Assembly: GCF_900108225.1 (NCBI RefSeq)
Contig: NZ_FNUZ01000002.1
Location: forward strand, 870,501 to 934,500
DNA: 64,000 bases
Direction: 5' to 3'
Origin: Thalassococcus halodurans
Lineage (GTDB): Bacteria; Pseudomonadota; Alphaproteobacteria; Rhodobacterales; Rhodobacteraceae
The translations under genes and the position numbers were made by a program. Positions 42,804-51,519 of the stretch are shown here, piece by piece. Positions within the stretch are counted from its first letter, which is position 1. Each line of letters begins with the position of its first letter. The notes beneath the pieces were generated by a model. That model was not told the origin of the DNA. It saw only the letters and a list, made by a program, of their open reading frames with translations, and did not search any database.

Positions 42804-43776
42804 GCCAGCGACAACAGACCCTCAGGCCATTGCAGCCCTGCAGGACAAAGGCCCCCTCGCCCCGCCACGCAGCCAGTGGCTGGACATCTGGGACCAGTTG
42901 AAACGTCACAAAGGCGCGATGATCGGCGGGTTCTTCCTGATCTTCATCACACTTGCCGTTTTAGTCGGGCCTTACATCTGGACGCTTGATCCGCAAAAGC
43001 TCGACATCCGGAACAAGGACCTGCGCCCGATCTACACCGCGATCTGGGACAGCACGGCCAAAACGGCGTGGGGCCACCCCTTTGGCACCGACAACCTTGG
43101 TCGCGATCAGCTTGCGCAGATGCTGGCTGGTGGACGGGCGTCCATGGCGGTTGGCTGGGCAGCAATGTTGCTGTCGCTTCTGATTGGCACGGCAGTCGGC
43201 GTTGCAGCGGGCTTCTTCCGTCGTCTGGACGGCCCCTTGATGCGCCTGACCGACTTGTTCCTATCCTTGCCAATCCTGCCCCTGCTGCTGGTTGCCGTGA
43301 CACTGTTCCGCCAACCACTTCGTGCCAACTTTGGCCCCGAAGGCGGGATGTTTGTTCTGATTGTCACGATCATCGGAATCACCAGCTGGATGCCCACCGC
43401 GCGGATCGTGCGGGGCGATATCCTGACACTGAAGGAACGGGAATTTATTCTGGCGGCACGCTCTATCGGGACCACGTCGTGGAAAACAATCACCCGCCAT
43501 CTTCTGCCAAACGTGCTGTCTCCGATCATGGTGTCAGCCACACTTGGCCTTGCGACAGCGATCATCACGGAAAGCGCCCTGTCCTTCCTAGGCGTCGGAT
43601 TTCCTTCGGATTTTCCGACATGGGGCAAGATGCTGGCCGACGCAGTTCCCCGCATGGTCGACTTCCCCGAACGGGTGATCCTGCCTGGCACCGCCATCTC
43701 GTTGACCGTGCTGGCGGTGAACTATCTGGGCGACGGTTTGCGCGATGCGCTTGATCCCCGCATGCGCGGGCGCTGA
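42796..43776 (+). CDS. Peptide-type ABC transporter permease (DppC type)
   Basis: 326 residues. Short cytoplasmic N-terminus with MIGGFFLIFITLAVLVGPYIW as helix 1, then HPFGTDNLGRDQLAQMLAGGRASM (hallmark of DppC), and an EAA loop KEREFILAARSIGTTSWKTITRHLLPN. C-terminal GDGLRDALDPRMRGR is typical. ATG at 42796 overlaps the stop of the preceding permease gene (ATGACTGA). Forms the heteromeric channel with the 41766 product. Confidence 0.93.
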   Translation: MTEPATTDPQAIAALQDKGPLAPPRSQWLDIWDQLKRHKGAMIGGFFLIFITLAVLVGPYIWTLDPQKLDIRNKDLRPIYTAIWDSTAKTAWGHPFGTDNLGRDQLAQMLAGGRASMAVGWAAMLLSLLIGTAVGVAAGFFRRLDGPLMRLTDLFLSLPILPLLLVAVTLFRQPLRANFGPEGGMFVLIVTIIGITSWMPTARIVRGDILTLKEREFILAARSIGTTSWKTITRHLLPNVLSPIMVSATLGLATAIITESALSFLGVGFPSDFPTWGKMLADAVPRMVDFPERVILPGTAISLTVLAVNYLGDGLRDALDPRMRGR

Positions 43777-43802
43777 AAACCAGTAAAATAAGGGCAAACG
43801 AG

Positions 43803-43836
43803 CGCCTGATCCGCAAAAACCGGATCAGGCGTTCCG
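43803..43836 (+). terminator. Terminator of the peptide-transporter operon
   Basis: Perfect 11-bp stem CGCCTGATCCG (43803-43813) / CGGATCAGGCG (43821-43831), 7-base loop, followed by TTCCGCTTTT. The rest of 43837-43994 has no gene or site I can support apart from the next Shine-Dalgarno (GGAG). Confidence 0.75.
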
Positions 43837-43994
43837 CTTTTGACCAGTTGGCAAAACACTTTGTTCTACCCGACGCCAAGACACGAACGCCTGTTTATTA
43901 GGCGAACTTGCAACCGCCCCCGATTTTCTGGAATGAGCGGGAAACGCCCTAACTAAGTGGGCGAACTGACACCTGCGACACCGGAGTATCCAGA

Positions 43995-45050
43995 ATGTTC
44001 GAGAGTTTGGGTTTCGAAAACTACACAGCCCCCCAAGTGGCTGTCGGCTTTGCCCTCTTGCTGGGATTGGCCTTTGGCTTTTTGGCCGAGCGCACAAAGT
44101 TCTGTTTCCGCCGCAGCCTGATTGGCGATGATGCGAAATCCGCGTCGGGTGTCTGGCTGACAGCACTGGGCGTCGCCATTCTGGGCACCCAAGCCGCAGC
44201 CGTCTTCGGCCTGATCGATTTCGCCGATCACCGGTTTATGAACGCCGACCTGCCGATCCTTGCCATTCTGGTGGGTGGTCTTCTGTTTGGTGCCGGCATG
44301 GTCCTGACCCGTGGCTGCGTATCGCGCCTGACCGTTCTGACAGCCAGCGGCAACCTGCGCGCTGCGACTGTTTTGCTGGTCTTCGCCATCGTGGCACATG
44401 CCACACTGAAGGGGCTGCTGGCCCCGATCCGCGTGTCGCTGGGTGCCGTCACCGTTCCGATGGGCGATGCCGTGTCCTTCGCACAGCTTCCCGGTGGCGC
44501 GGCCGTCTGGGCCGTCGTTCTGGGCGTTGGTGCGCTGGCACTGGGCCTGCGCGGCCGCAACAGCGTGACACTGGTCGTTATGGCGGTTCTGATCGGCCTG
44601 CTGGTTCCTGCTGGCTGGGTTGGTACAGGGTTCATCCTGCAGGACGAATTCGATCCGATCGCGATGGAGACACTGTCCTTCACATCACCTTGGGCTGACA
44701 CATTGTTCTTTACCGTCGCCTCGACATCTATTCCCGCTGGCTTTGGCGTGGGCCTGATCGGCGGCACGCTGGCAGGCGCGCTGGTTGCAGCGGTGATCTT
44801 TGGATCGTTCCAATGGCAAAGCTTTAGCGCCCCGTCCGAAACAGGTCGCTACATTGCTGGCGGCGCACTGATGGGTATGGGTGGTGTTCTGGCTGGCGGT
44901 TGCACCGTGGGTGCCGGTCTGGCCGGTGTTCCGACCCTGTCTTTTGCCGCCCTGCTGGCCATTCTAGCGATCGGTGTTGGCGGTGTTCTGACCCACCGCG
45001 TCCTGAACGCACGCGGCGCAACGCCGAACGCAGTCCAGCCCGCCGAATAA
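43995..45050 (+). CDS. YeeE/YedE family sulfur transporter (TsuA-like)
   Basis: 351 residues with around nine hydrophobic segments. Conserved cysteines of the thiosulfate-transporter family are present: Cys37 in ERTKFCFRRS, Cys108 in LTRGCVSR and one in AGGCTVGAG near the C-terminus, which in TsuA line the path that hands thiosulfate through the membrane. Characterised TsuA works with a TusA-like partner TsuB; here a TusA-like gene occurs 6 kb downstream at 51272, not adjacent. Substrate inferred from family. Confidence 0.87.
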   Translation: MFESLGFENYTAPQVAVGFALLLGLAFGFLAERTKFCFRRSLIGDDAKSASGVWLTALGVAILGTQAAAVFGLIDFADHRFMNADLPILAILVGGLLFGAGMVLTRGCVSRLTVLTASGNLRAATVLLVFAIVAHATLKGLLAPIRVSLGAVTVPMGDAVSFAQLPGGAAVWAVVLGVGALALGLRGRNSVTLVVMAVLIGLLVPAGWVGTGFILQDEFDPIAMETLSFTSPWADTLFFTVASTSIPAGFGVGLIGGTLAGALVAAVIFGSFQWQSFSAPSETGRYIAGGALMGMGGVLAGGCTVGAGLAGVPTLSFAALLAILAIGVGGVLTHRVLNARGATPNAVQPAE

Positions 45051-45074
45051 GCGGGCCGGACAAAGCAATGCAAA

Positions 45075-46373
45075 TTACATGTCGGGGCCTTTGGCCTCGA
45101 CCATTTTGCGAATACGCCGGATCATCATCCAGACGAACAGAACCACCGGCAAAGTCACCAAGGCCGTGAGCATGCCCTTTGACAGACCGATTAGGCTGGC
45201 CACCGGATAAAGCAGATAACTCATGAGCGAGACGGCGTAATAGCTGATCGCGACCACGGACAGGCCTTCAACCGTTTCCTGCAAGCGAAGCTGCATATCG
45301 GCGCGGTGGTTCATGCTTTCCAACAATTGTTGGTTCTGGGCCGAGCGTTCGACCTCAACCATCGTACGAAGCAAATCCGCAGCGCGCATGGCCCTGTTCG
45401 AAAGATTGGCCAATTGCTGTTCGGTCGCCTTCACCGTCCGCATCGCGGGATCGTACCGGCGCATCATGAACTCGGCAAAGGTCTGGCGACCATTGAACCG
45501 CTCTTCGCGCAAAACCGAAATCCGCTGGGTGACAATCGCCTCATAGGCCCCTGTCGCCCCGAACCGGAACGAGGTCTGCGCGCTGAGTGTTTCCAGCTCG
45601 GCCGACACCGACAGAAGCGATTTCAACGTCTGATCAGTGCGCTTGTTGCCATGGGTCATGGCATCCATCAGATCGGTCAGTTCTTTGTCGATCTCGCTGA
45701 TGCGCGGGGCGATCCACTTGACCCGTGTAAAGCCAAGCATCGACATGACCTTATATGTCTCGATCTCGCAGAGACGCTGAACAATCCGGCCCATGCGGCG
45801 TTCGCCCACATCAGGGCCCACGAACAGGCCGAACCGCAAATGCCCGGCCGTATCAATACGGAAATCCCCCGCGATCACGGCCTGATCATCGATCACCGAC
45901 GACATCGCCACGGATTCCGAGACGAACCAGTCTTCGATGTGCTGCTCCATCGTCGCGTCGTCAGGACGCAGCGCACAGCGGATCAGGGCCGACGTCATCC
46001 GCACACCCGGAGCGCGTTCCAGCCAGTCATTCGGGAAGACCTCGAAATCAGCGGGGTCAAACGGGCGATCCGACAGGCCGTTCAGAAAGACCGTATAGGT
46101 CACAAATTCCGTGTGCTGTTCCCACTTCAACATGTACTGGCCGATTTTGCCAAAGTAATGCGTGGCACCAGGCTGCGGGTGCGTGGCACCATAGCGGTCC
46201 AACAGATCGAACAGATGTTCCAGATCCAGATTGCGATCCCGCGACGCCGCCTCTTCTGCCTTTTTCACAGCCAGATAAACCGCACGGCACGGAGCCTTCA
46301 GTGCTGGAAAAGGACGCGCATGCAGTTCGTTCGACAGTTTGTATCGAAGCGGGTGATCAGTGATTGGCGACAT
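45075..46373 (-). CDS. DUF3422 family membrane protein
   Basis: 432 residues. N-terminal HPLRYKLSNELHARPFPALKAPCR is the DUF3422 hallmark; central region is helical (LRTMVEVERSAQNQQLLESMNHRADMQLRLQETVEGLSVVAISYYAVSLM) and the C-terminus has two membrane helices (SVVAISYYAVSLMSYLLYPVA and LTALVTLPVVLFVWMMI), the overall look being that of a CorA-like funnel followed by a hairpin. Function unknown. Convergent with the sulfur transporter gene (24-base gap). Confidence 0.88.
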   Translation of the reverse strand: MSPITDHPLRYKLSNELHARPFPALKAPCRAVYLAVKKAEEAASRDRNLDLEHLFDLLDRYGATHPQPGATHYFGKIGQYMLKWEQHTEFVTYTVFLNGLSDRPFDPADFEVFPNDWLERAPGVRMTSALIRCALRPDDATMEQHIEDWFVSESVAMSSVIDDQAVIAGDFRIDTAGHLRFGLFVGPDVGERRMGRIVQRLCEIETYKVMSMLGFTRVKWIAPRISEIDKELTDLMDAMTHGNKRTDQTLKSLLSVSAELETLSAQTSFRFGATGAYEAIVTQRISVLREERFNGRQTFAEFMMRRYDPAMRTVKATEQQLANLSNRAMRAADLLRTMVEVERSAQNQQLLESMNHRADMQLRLQETVEGLSVVAISYYAVSLMSYLLYPVASLIGLSKGMLTALVTLPVVLFVWMMIRRIRKMVEAKGPDM

Positions 46374-46423
46374 ACGCGCCCTCCATCGTGGACTGGTTAA
46401 ATTTCACTAGATACGCGCATGAT

Positions 46424-46451
46424 TTGACAAGTAAAGCAAAAGATCAACAAT
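46424..46451 (+). promoter_or_regulatory. Possible sigma70 promoter for a short ORF
   Basis: Consensus TTGACA (46424-46429), 16-base spacer, AACAAT (46446-46451, 4/6 match). A Shine-Dalgarno and ATG follow at 46463-46476. Confidence 0.4.
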
Positions 46452-46473
46452 TTCAAAATGTTAAAGGAACACA

Positions 46474-46587
46474 ATGGCATACAATTTGACGATGGAAATC
46501 ATCGTGCCACTATCGGAAACAAGCGCCAAGCCAGTGACCAACGAAAAAACCGCGCCCTGTTTTCCAAGGCACGGTTTTGAAATCTAA
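46474..46587 (+). CDS. Short ORF, 37 codons, unknown
   Basis: Encodes a 37-residue peptide beginning MAYNLTMEIIVPLSE and ending PRHGFEI, then TAA. AAAGGAAC lies directly upstream, and a TTGACA-type promoter 45 bases before the start. The 3-prime third of the frame is also the arm of the bidirectional terminator at 46544-46578, so either the peptide gene was built into the terminator or the frame is fortuitous. No homologue recognised. It is the only coding candidate in the 237-bp spacer between the DUF3422 and aldolase genes. Confidence 0.3.
   Translation: MAYNLTMEIIVPLSETSAKPVTNEKTAPCFPRHGFEI
46544..46578. terminator. Terminator of the class I aldolase gene (bidirectional form)
   Basis: AAAACCG-c-GCC / GGC-a-CGGTTTT arms (46546-46555 and 46569-46578) with one internal mismatch, A-rich on one side and T-rich on the other; on the minus strand it follows the aldolase stop by 33 bases. 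Confidence 0.65.
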
Positions 46588-46610
46588 CGGTATTTACCGG
46601 ATCAGGCCGA

Positions 46611-47510
46611 TCAGGACGCCTGATAGATCTTGTCGATGTTCGCGCCCAGCGCCGCGTTGAAATCAGCGTCAGACTGTTTCTTGGACAAACCTTCTGTCAG
46701 CGCGCGGCTGAAGCTTGCGATCATCTTGGTGTTCTTGGCCAGACGGGCGCAGGCTTCGTCCGTGCTATAACCACCCGACAGCGCAACAACACGCAGGACA
46801 CGCGCGTGATCTGCCAGATCATCGTAGAGGCCCGCTTGGTTCGGGATCGTCAGCTTCAGCATGACGTCCTGACCCTCGGCCAGAGTATCCAGATGCTTTG
46901 CCAGCGCGTCATGCAGGATCGCTTCTGCTTCGGACTTGGTGTCGGAATGGATGTCGACTTCCGGCTCGATGATCGGAACCAGACCCGCGCCGATCACAGT
47001 GCGCGCCACTTCGAACTGCTGGGCAACAACGGCCTCGATCCCTTCGGCATTCGCAGCATGGATGACCGAGCGTTCTTTGGTGCCAAACACACCATGGCCC
47101 GCCGCCTCAGCCAGAAGGTCTTCCAGACCGGGCATCGGTTTCATCACCTGAACGTCGTTGGCTTTGTCTTCCAGACCTTTGTCGATCTTCAGGAAGGGAA
47201 CAATACCACGGTCTTCCCACAGCGCAGCGGCTGTCGGCTTGCCATCCACGTCGCCACGCATGGTGCGTTCAAACAGGATCGCGCCAAGAACCTTTTCCGA
47301 CGTGAAGTCAGGTGCGGTGATGATACGGGCACGCATCTTGTGGATTTCGCCGAACATCTCTTCGTCGCCGTTGTATTCGGACTCTTCCACGCCATAAAGA
47401 CGCAGCGCCTTTGGCGTCGATCCACCCGACTGATCCAGAGCTGCGATAAAGCCTTTGCCCGATGTGATACGGGCTGCTTGTGCGTCAAAGCGTTCAGACG
47501 TGTGACTCAT
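46611..47510 (-). CDS. Class I fructose-bisphosphate aldolase
   Basis: 299 residues. Schiff-base aldolase of glycolysis/gluconeogenesis: GFIAALDQSGGSTPKALRLYGV at the N-terminus, FLKIDKGLED, VPIIEPEVDI with the conserved Glu, and the presumed Schiff-base lysine in QDVMLKLTIPNQAG. The sequence belongs to the short bacterial class I group rather than the class II zinc enzymes. Start at 47510 (MSHTSERFDAQAA); the frame to 47585 overlaps an upstream palindrome and is ignored. No Shine-Dalgarno at the usual distance is visible. Confidence 0.92.
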   Translation of the reverse strand: MSHTSERFDAQAARITSGKGFIAALDQSGGSTPKALRLYGVEESEYNGDEEMFGEIHKMRARIITAPDFTSEKVLGAILFERTMRGDVDGKPTAAALWEDRGIVPFLKIDKGLEDKANDVQVMKPMPGLEDLLAEAAGHGVFGTKERSVIHAANAEGIEAVVAQQFEVARTVIGAGLVPIIEPEVDIHSDTKSEAEAILHDALAKHLDTLAEGQDVMLKLTIPNQAGLYDDLADHARVLRVVALSGGYSTDEACARLAKNTKMIASFSRALTEGLSKKQSDADFNAALGANIDKIYQAS

Positions 47511-47593
47511 TGAACCGAAATTCCCTTGGCTGTCCCAATTTCCGGCTTCAATAATCCATCGCGCGAAGCGAAGATAGATAGACAATCATATGT

Positions 47594-47603
47594 TTAGCGC
47601 TAA
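47594..47603. promoter_or_regulatory. TTAGCGCTAA palindrome upstream of the aldolase gene
   Basis: Perfect 10-bp palindrome with a central CG, 84 bases upstream of the aldolase ATG. LacI-family operators have this form, and LacI-type regulators of central carbon metabolism are known in Rhodobacterales, so it may control the aldolase gene. The rest of 47511-47733 is AT-richer than its surroundings and shows no gene. Confidence 0.4.
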
Positions 47604-47733
47604 CGCATTGAATTTCTTCACAGCTATGTGGAACGGATCTTTACGCGCGCAAAACATTTTCTACTTTTCTAGAGCGGAGCTGCGCCATTTTACATAGTGA
47701 AAAGCGTAGCTATGTTTGGTCGCTTCGAATGGC

Positions 47734-49095
47734 TTAAAGGCCCTCGCTACCTCTCACCTCTATCCGCAGATGAATACCGTGCTTGGCCCGCACCGTCAGA
47801 TGCGCGGCGGGTTCGGGGACTTGGCCCTCGATAGCCTCGATACGGAACGCCCCAATGATCGCGGACAGCAACAAAACGCCCTCAGCCATCGCAAACCCCG
47901 CACCGGTGCACACGCGCCGACCCGCTGAAAACGGAATATAGGCGTCGCGGGCGCAGGCTTTGCCGTTCTCGGTCGCCCAGCGGCTTGGGTCAAAGCTATC
48001 AGGGTTGTCCCAAAGCCGTTCATGGCGATGCAGGTGCCACGGACTTAGAACCACCTGCGCGCCTTTGGGCACCCGCCTATCACGGAAGGTTTCAGCGCGC
48101 GCAGCCTCGCGGACCATCATCGGCACCGGGGGGTAGAGCCGCAGGGTTTCGCGGAACACATCCCGCGTCACGCGCAATTTCGACAGATCAGAGAAGTCGC
48201 CAGAAAACGCGGCTGCCTCGTCTGCTACTTTCTTCTGCCACTCGGGATAGATCGCCAGCAGGCAAAGCCCCCACGCCAAAGCCGAGGCAGAGGTTTCATG
48301 GCCTGCCAGAAAGAAGATCGCGACGTGATCAACCATTTCGTCGATATCAAAGGTTTCGCCCGTGTCCGGATCGACCGAGGTCATGATCTTGGTCGCCAGA
48401 TCATCCGGTGCAGTTCCCTTCTTGATTTCGTCCAGACGGCGTTCCGTCAGTTGCCGGATGAGCCCCCTGATACGATCCGCCGCCTGCCGTGTATCCTGTC
48501 GGAAGAAACGCGGCATCCAGCGGGGCAGAGGGATAAGGGCCGCGATGTTCACGATAGGCTGGCTGCGTTGATAGGCGCGGAATTCGTGGAACACCTGCTG
48601 CGCCATTCGGTCTTCGATCGGAATAGAAAACAGCGTGCGGAAGATGACATCGGCCGCGGCGTGACTGGCGTCTTCCTCGATCTCGACAATGCTCCCTGCC
48701 CGCGCCTGCAAGCGTTTGACAGCGGCCTCTGCCGCCTCGCGCATCGGGTGCCACGTATCGCGCAACCGCCCGCCTTCGAACGCGGGGTCAATGATACGCC
48801 TCTGGCGTTCCCATTGCGCCCCGTTGGTCAGAAACACGCTGTCCCCCAGTAGGGGCCGTAACCCTTCGCTGACACGACCGGATTTCGGGAAATCTTCTGG
48901 GCGGTCCTTCAGCACAGTCTTCACCAGATCAGGCTGGTTGATCAGGAAAGATTTGAAGAACGGCGTTTTAAACTCGGCCATCCACGCACGATAGAGCCGC
49001 GCTGGCTGCGCCGACAGGATGTCCTGCTTGAACAGCTTGGCGTAGCGCCAGAGCGGCACCTTATTAGGTCGGGATGGGGGTTTGGGCGGGATCAT
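47734..49095 (-). CDS. Cytochrome P450
   Basis: 453 residues, soluble bacterial type. Signatures in order: I-helix oxygen-binding motif FLAGHETSASALAW, K-helix ExxR in FRETLRLYPPVPMM, and haem-binding loop PFSAGRRVCTGAGFAMAEG with the thiolate ligand Cys396. The ORF is open upstream to 49284, but the start at 49095 (MIPPKPPSRPNK) overlaps the stop of the upstream membrane-hydrolase gene by ATGA, so they are translationally coupled. Substrate unknown. The relation to CYP153/CYP51-type groups cannot be judged from sequence alone. No ferredoxin or reductase gene is adjacent. Confidence 0.93.
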   Translation of the reverse strand: MIPPKPPSRPNKVPLWRYAKLFKQDILSAQPARLYRAWMAEFKTPFFKSFLINQPDLVKTVLKDRPEDFPKSGRVSEGLRPLLGDSVFLTNGAQWERQRRIIDPAFEGGRLRDTWHPMREAAEAAVKRLQARAGSIVEIEEDASHAAADVIFRTLFSIPIEDRMAQQVFHEFRAYQRSQPIVNIAALIPLPRWMPRFFRQDTRQAADRIRGLIRQLTERRLDEIKKGTAPDDLATKIMTSVDPDTGETFDIDEMVDHVAIFFLAGHETSASALAWGLCLLAIYPEWQKKVADEAAAFSGDFSDLSKLRVTRDVFRETLRLYPPVPMMVREAARAETFRDRRVPKGAQVVLSPWHLHRHERLWDNPDSFDPSRWATENGKACARDAYIPFSAGRRVCTGAGFAMAEGVLLLSAIIGAFRIEAIEGQVPEPAAHLTVRAKHGIHLRIEVRGSEGL

Positions 49096-50321
49096 GCGGA
49101 CATCGACGTGTATTTCGACACCGCATAATCGATCCGGCTGGCCGACGGCGGACGGTCTGCATAACGGGTGCCCAAAGTCACTGGACCTGCGGTGATCTGG
49201 AAGTAGTCGTAGTCCAGCGGCTGATCGAAAGCGCATAGATACTGGAAATGCAGGCGGAAGAACCGCCAGCGCAGCGCCTTCCATGTCTCGGGCTTCAGCG
49301 ACTTGGTGAACTGTGCAGAAAACACCAAAGGCCAGCGTTTGTCAGTTGGCGCGACGCCGGACACCGAAACAGGGTCACACAGTGCAAAGGCACAGCCATC
49401 GCCGGGGGCGGTAACGTCGACCCAAGTCAGAACGTCCTGACTGGCCAGGAAATGCAGGTCTGCGCGTAGGCGGTCAGCTTTAGGCAGGAACGACACCATC
49501 GGCACCACCTGCCCCAGTGACAGAAACGCCAAGGCTGGCCCGTCATCAGGTACGTCGCCTGCACGGATCAAATCGGCAAGGATGGACACGGACAGATGCG
49601 CGCCCGAGGAATGGCCAACCACCAACACTTCATCCACATCGCTTTTCAACGCATCCGCGATCATAGCGCGGAATTCTGTCAAGCGGGCCTCAAGCTCGGG
49701 CGGGTTCGCACCCTTCCATTTGGCGGAATAGCTATAGTCATGCATGAGGTAGTAGGCGAAAAGTTTGCCGTCTTTGGCTTTGAACCACCTCAGTACAAAA
49801 ACCATTAGGGCCAAAGCCGCGATACCGCCGATCAAACGCGCAAGAACCCCGAACTCCGCCGCGAAATAGATCACCAGACTGTACAGCAGCCAACCAATCA
49901 GCACGGCGACAACCAACTGCAATAGCAACATCCCGATAGGATAAAGCGCCGCAATCACCGGCCCCTTGCGCAGCCGCATCAGACGCCACAGCGCACCCGA
50001 GCCGATATAGGCCCATGCGGTGCGCACCAGTTGACCATAGGTTGCCGGAATACTGTTAGACATGCTGTCGCGGACGATGTCGGACCAGACCAGCACATCG
50101 ATATCTGCCTGTGTGTCCTGCCCGTCAAAGCGCCCATCCACATGCCAGCCATAGGTGCCCTTGGCTTGTTTGGGGCGCAGTGTCAGATCGTAGCCAGAGA
50201 TAGCGGCCTGCGAAGCGCCTTCCTTCCGGTAAAGTTCACGGTAGCGGCGGGGATGGATCGGATCATAGCCGGGGATGTAAAACACCCGCCGCGCTTTCAC
50301 CTGTTGCCCCGTCTCAGCCAT
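49092..50321 (-). CDS. Membrane-associated alpha/beta-hydrolase-like protein
   Basis: About 409 residues, family not recognised by name. N-terminus RRVFYIPGYDPIHPRRYRELY, two or three membrane segments in the middle (ALYPIGMLLLQLVVAVLIGWLLYSLVIYF and LIGGIAALALMVFVLRWF), then a soluble half with a nucleophile-elbow motif VLVVGHSSGAHLSVSIL near residue 245. Probably a lipase/esterase-like serine hydrolase with an internal membrane anchor; the catalytic acid and His are not certain. Coupled to the P450 gene by ATGA. Start at ATG 50321 (MAETGQQVKARR) rather than one codon upstream. Confidence 0.7.
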   Translation of the reverse strand: MAETGQQVKARRVFYIPGYDPIHPRRYRELYRKEGASQAAISGYDLTLRPKQAKGTYGWHVDGRFDGQDTQADIDVLVWSDIVRDSMSNSIPATYGQLVRTAWAYIGSGALWRLMRLRKGPVIAALYPIGMLLLQLVVAVLIGWLLYSLVIYFAAEFGVLARLIGGIAALALMVFVLRWFKAKDGKLFAYYLMHDYSYSAKWKGANPPELEARLTEFRAMIADALKSDVDEVLVVGHSSGAHLSVSILADLIRAGDVPDDGPALAFLSLGQVVPMVSFLPKADRLRADLHFLASQDVLTWVDVTAPGDGCAFALCDPVSVSGVAPTDKRWPLVFSAQFTKSLKPETWKALRWRFFRLHFQYLCAFDQPLDYDYFQITAGPVTLGTRYADRPPSASRIDYAVSKYTSMSA

Positions 50322-50446
50322 CACTCATCCATTTAAACACTGACATTTGCGCATAAGCTAACGCCGGTTTCAGGCAGGTTTAAGGCAAAACGGGACAATC
50401 ACCGCGCAAGAGCGCGCATTGTTGCGCTTTCCGCATCAAGTCCGGA

Positions 50447-51190
50447 TCAGCCCAGTGTTGCCAAAGCGGGGAAGGTTTCCAACAGCCAGAACGACAGTGC
50501 CGAGAAGCCGCCCGTTAGCATCAGCAAGCCAATGGTCCAAAGCAAAAGCCCCATGATGCGTTCGATCTGCTCCATATGGCGTTTCATCCAAGCCATCAGA
50601 CCCGTCAGCCGCGGCAGGAAGGCCGCGACCAGAAGGAAGGGAATGCCTAAGCCTGCCGCATAAACGCCCAGCAGGATCAACCCCTTACTGATGCTCGCCT
50701 CGGACGCTGCCAACGACAGGATCGCGCCCAACTGTGGGCCGATGCAAGGTGTCCAGCCGAATGCAAACGCCAGCCCTAGAAGATACGCACCGAACGCCGT
50801 ACCGCCCTGATCACCAGCATCAAAACGCGCTTCGCGATTCAAGAAAGGAATGTTGATCGCGCCCACGAAATGCGCGCCGAAGATCATGACAAGGATGCCT
50901 GCAAAGGTGTTGAACCATGACTGGTATTGCAAAAACACCGACCCGATGGCCGAAGCCGCAAAGCCAAGGATCAAAAAGACCGTCGACAACCCCATGACAA
51001 AAAACAGTGCAGGCAGAAGCGCGCGGTTTTTGCCGCTGTTCAAATCCGACATGGTCGTGCCCGACATATAGGCCAGGTAAGGCGGCACAACAGGCAGGAC
51101 ACAGGGGCTTAGAAAGCTGATAACGCCTGCGACCAGCGCCACCAACAAGGCAGGCAACAGACCTGCGTCTATGATCTCAATTCCGAACAT
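50447..51190 (-). CDS. ccdA: Cytochrome c biogenesis / disulfide-reductase membrane protein CcdA
   Basis: 247 residues, six membrane helices, DsbD-beta-like fold. The two redox cysteines sit in the paired motifs VISFLSPCVLPVVPPYLAY and AFGWTPCIGPQLGAIL. CcdA moves reducing equivalents from cytoplasmic thioredoxin to the periplasm for cytochrome c maturation. Divergent from the TusA-like gene across an 81-bp spacer. Confidence 0.95.
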   Translation of the reverse strand: MFGIEIIDAGLLPALLVALVAGVISFLSPCVLPVVPPYLAYMSGTTMSDLNSGKNRALLPALFFVMGLSTVFLILGFAASAIGSVFLQYQSWFNTFAGILVMIFGAHFVGAINIPFLNREARFDAGDQGGTAFGAYLLGLAFAFGWTPCIGPQLGAILSLAASEASISKGLILLGVYAAGLGIPFLLVAAFLPRLTGLMAWMKRHMEQIERIMGLLLWTIGLLMLTGGFSALSFWLLETFPALATLG

Positions 51191-51271
51191 GGCCCAGCGT
51201 TAGATCAAATCGCGGACAAGGTCACTGGAAATCCTGTCACATCTCTGTGGACAGGCTGAAATATCAGACCT

Positions 51272-51505
51272 ATGTCACTGATTATGAACAACACACTTGA
51301 TGCCCGCGGACTGCTCTGTCCCCTGCCCGTTCTGAAAGCGCGCAAGCGTCTGATGGCGCTTGATCATGGCGATGTTCTTCAGGTCACCACGGATGATCCA
51401 GCCGCGATCATCGACATCCCGCATTTCTGCGCCGAAGCGGGTCACGAACTGATCGCTCAGGCCGAAGATGGCGACGCGATGGTCTGGGATATCCGCAAAG
51501 GATGA
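51272..51505 (+). CDS. TusA-family sulfur carrier protein
   Basis: 77 residues (or 72 from the ATG at 51287). The LDARGLLCPLPVLKARKRL motif has the conserved CPxP active-site cysteine that accepts and hands on sulfane sulfur, followed by VLQVTTDDPAAIIDIPHFCAEAGHELI. Family members act in tRNA thiolation, sulfur oxidation or as partners of YeeE-type transporters. Single gene, divergent from ccdA and convergent with the hydrolase gene at 51520 (14-base gap). Confidence 0.92.
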   Translation: MSLIMNNTLDARGLLCPLPVLKARKRLMALDHGDVLQVTTDDPAAIIDIPHFCAEAGHELIAQAEDGDAMVWDIRKG

Positions 51506-51519
51506 CCCAGACGGTTTGC

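Noticed and set aside
47586-47733. Possible tRNA or small RNA in the AT-richer spacer before the P450 gene
   Set aside because: No cloverleaf, CCA end or conserved T-loop sequence could be found by eye; only the TTAGCGCTAA palindrome is notable.
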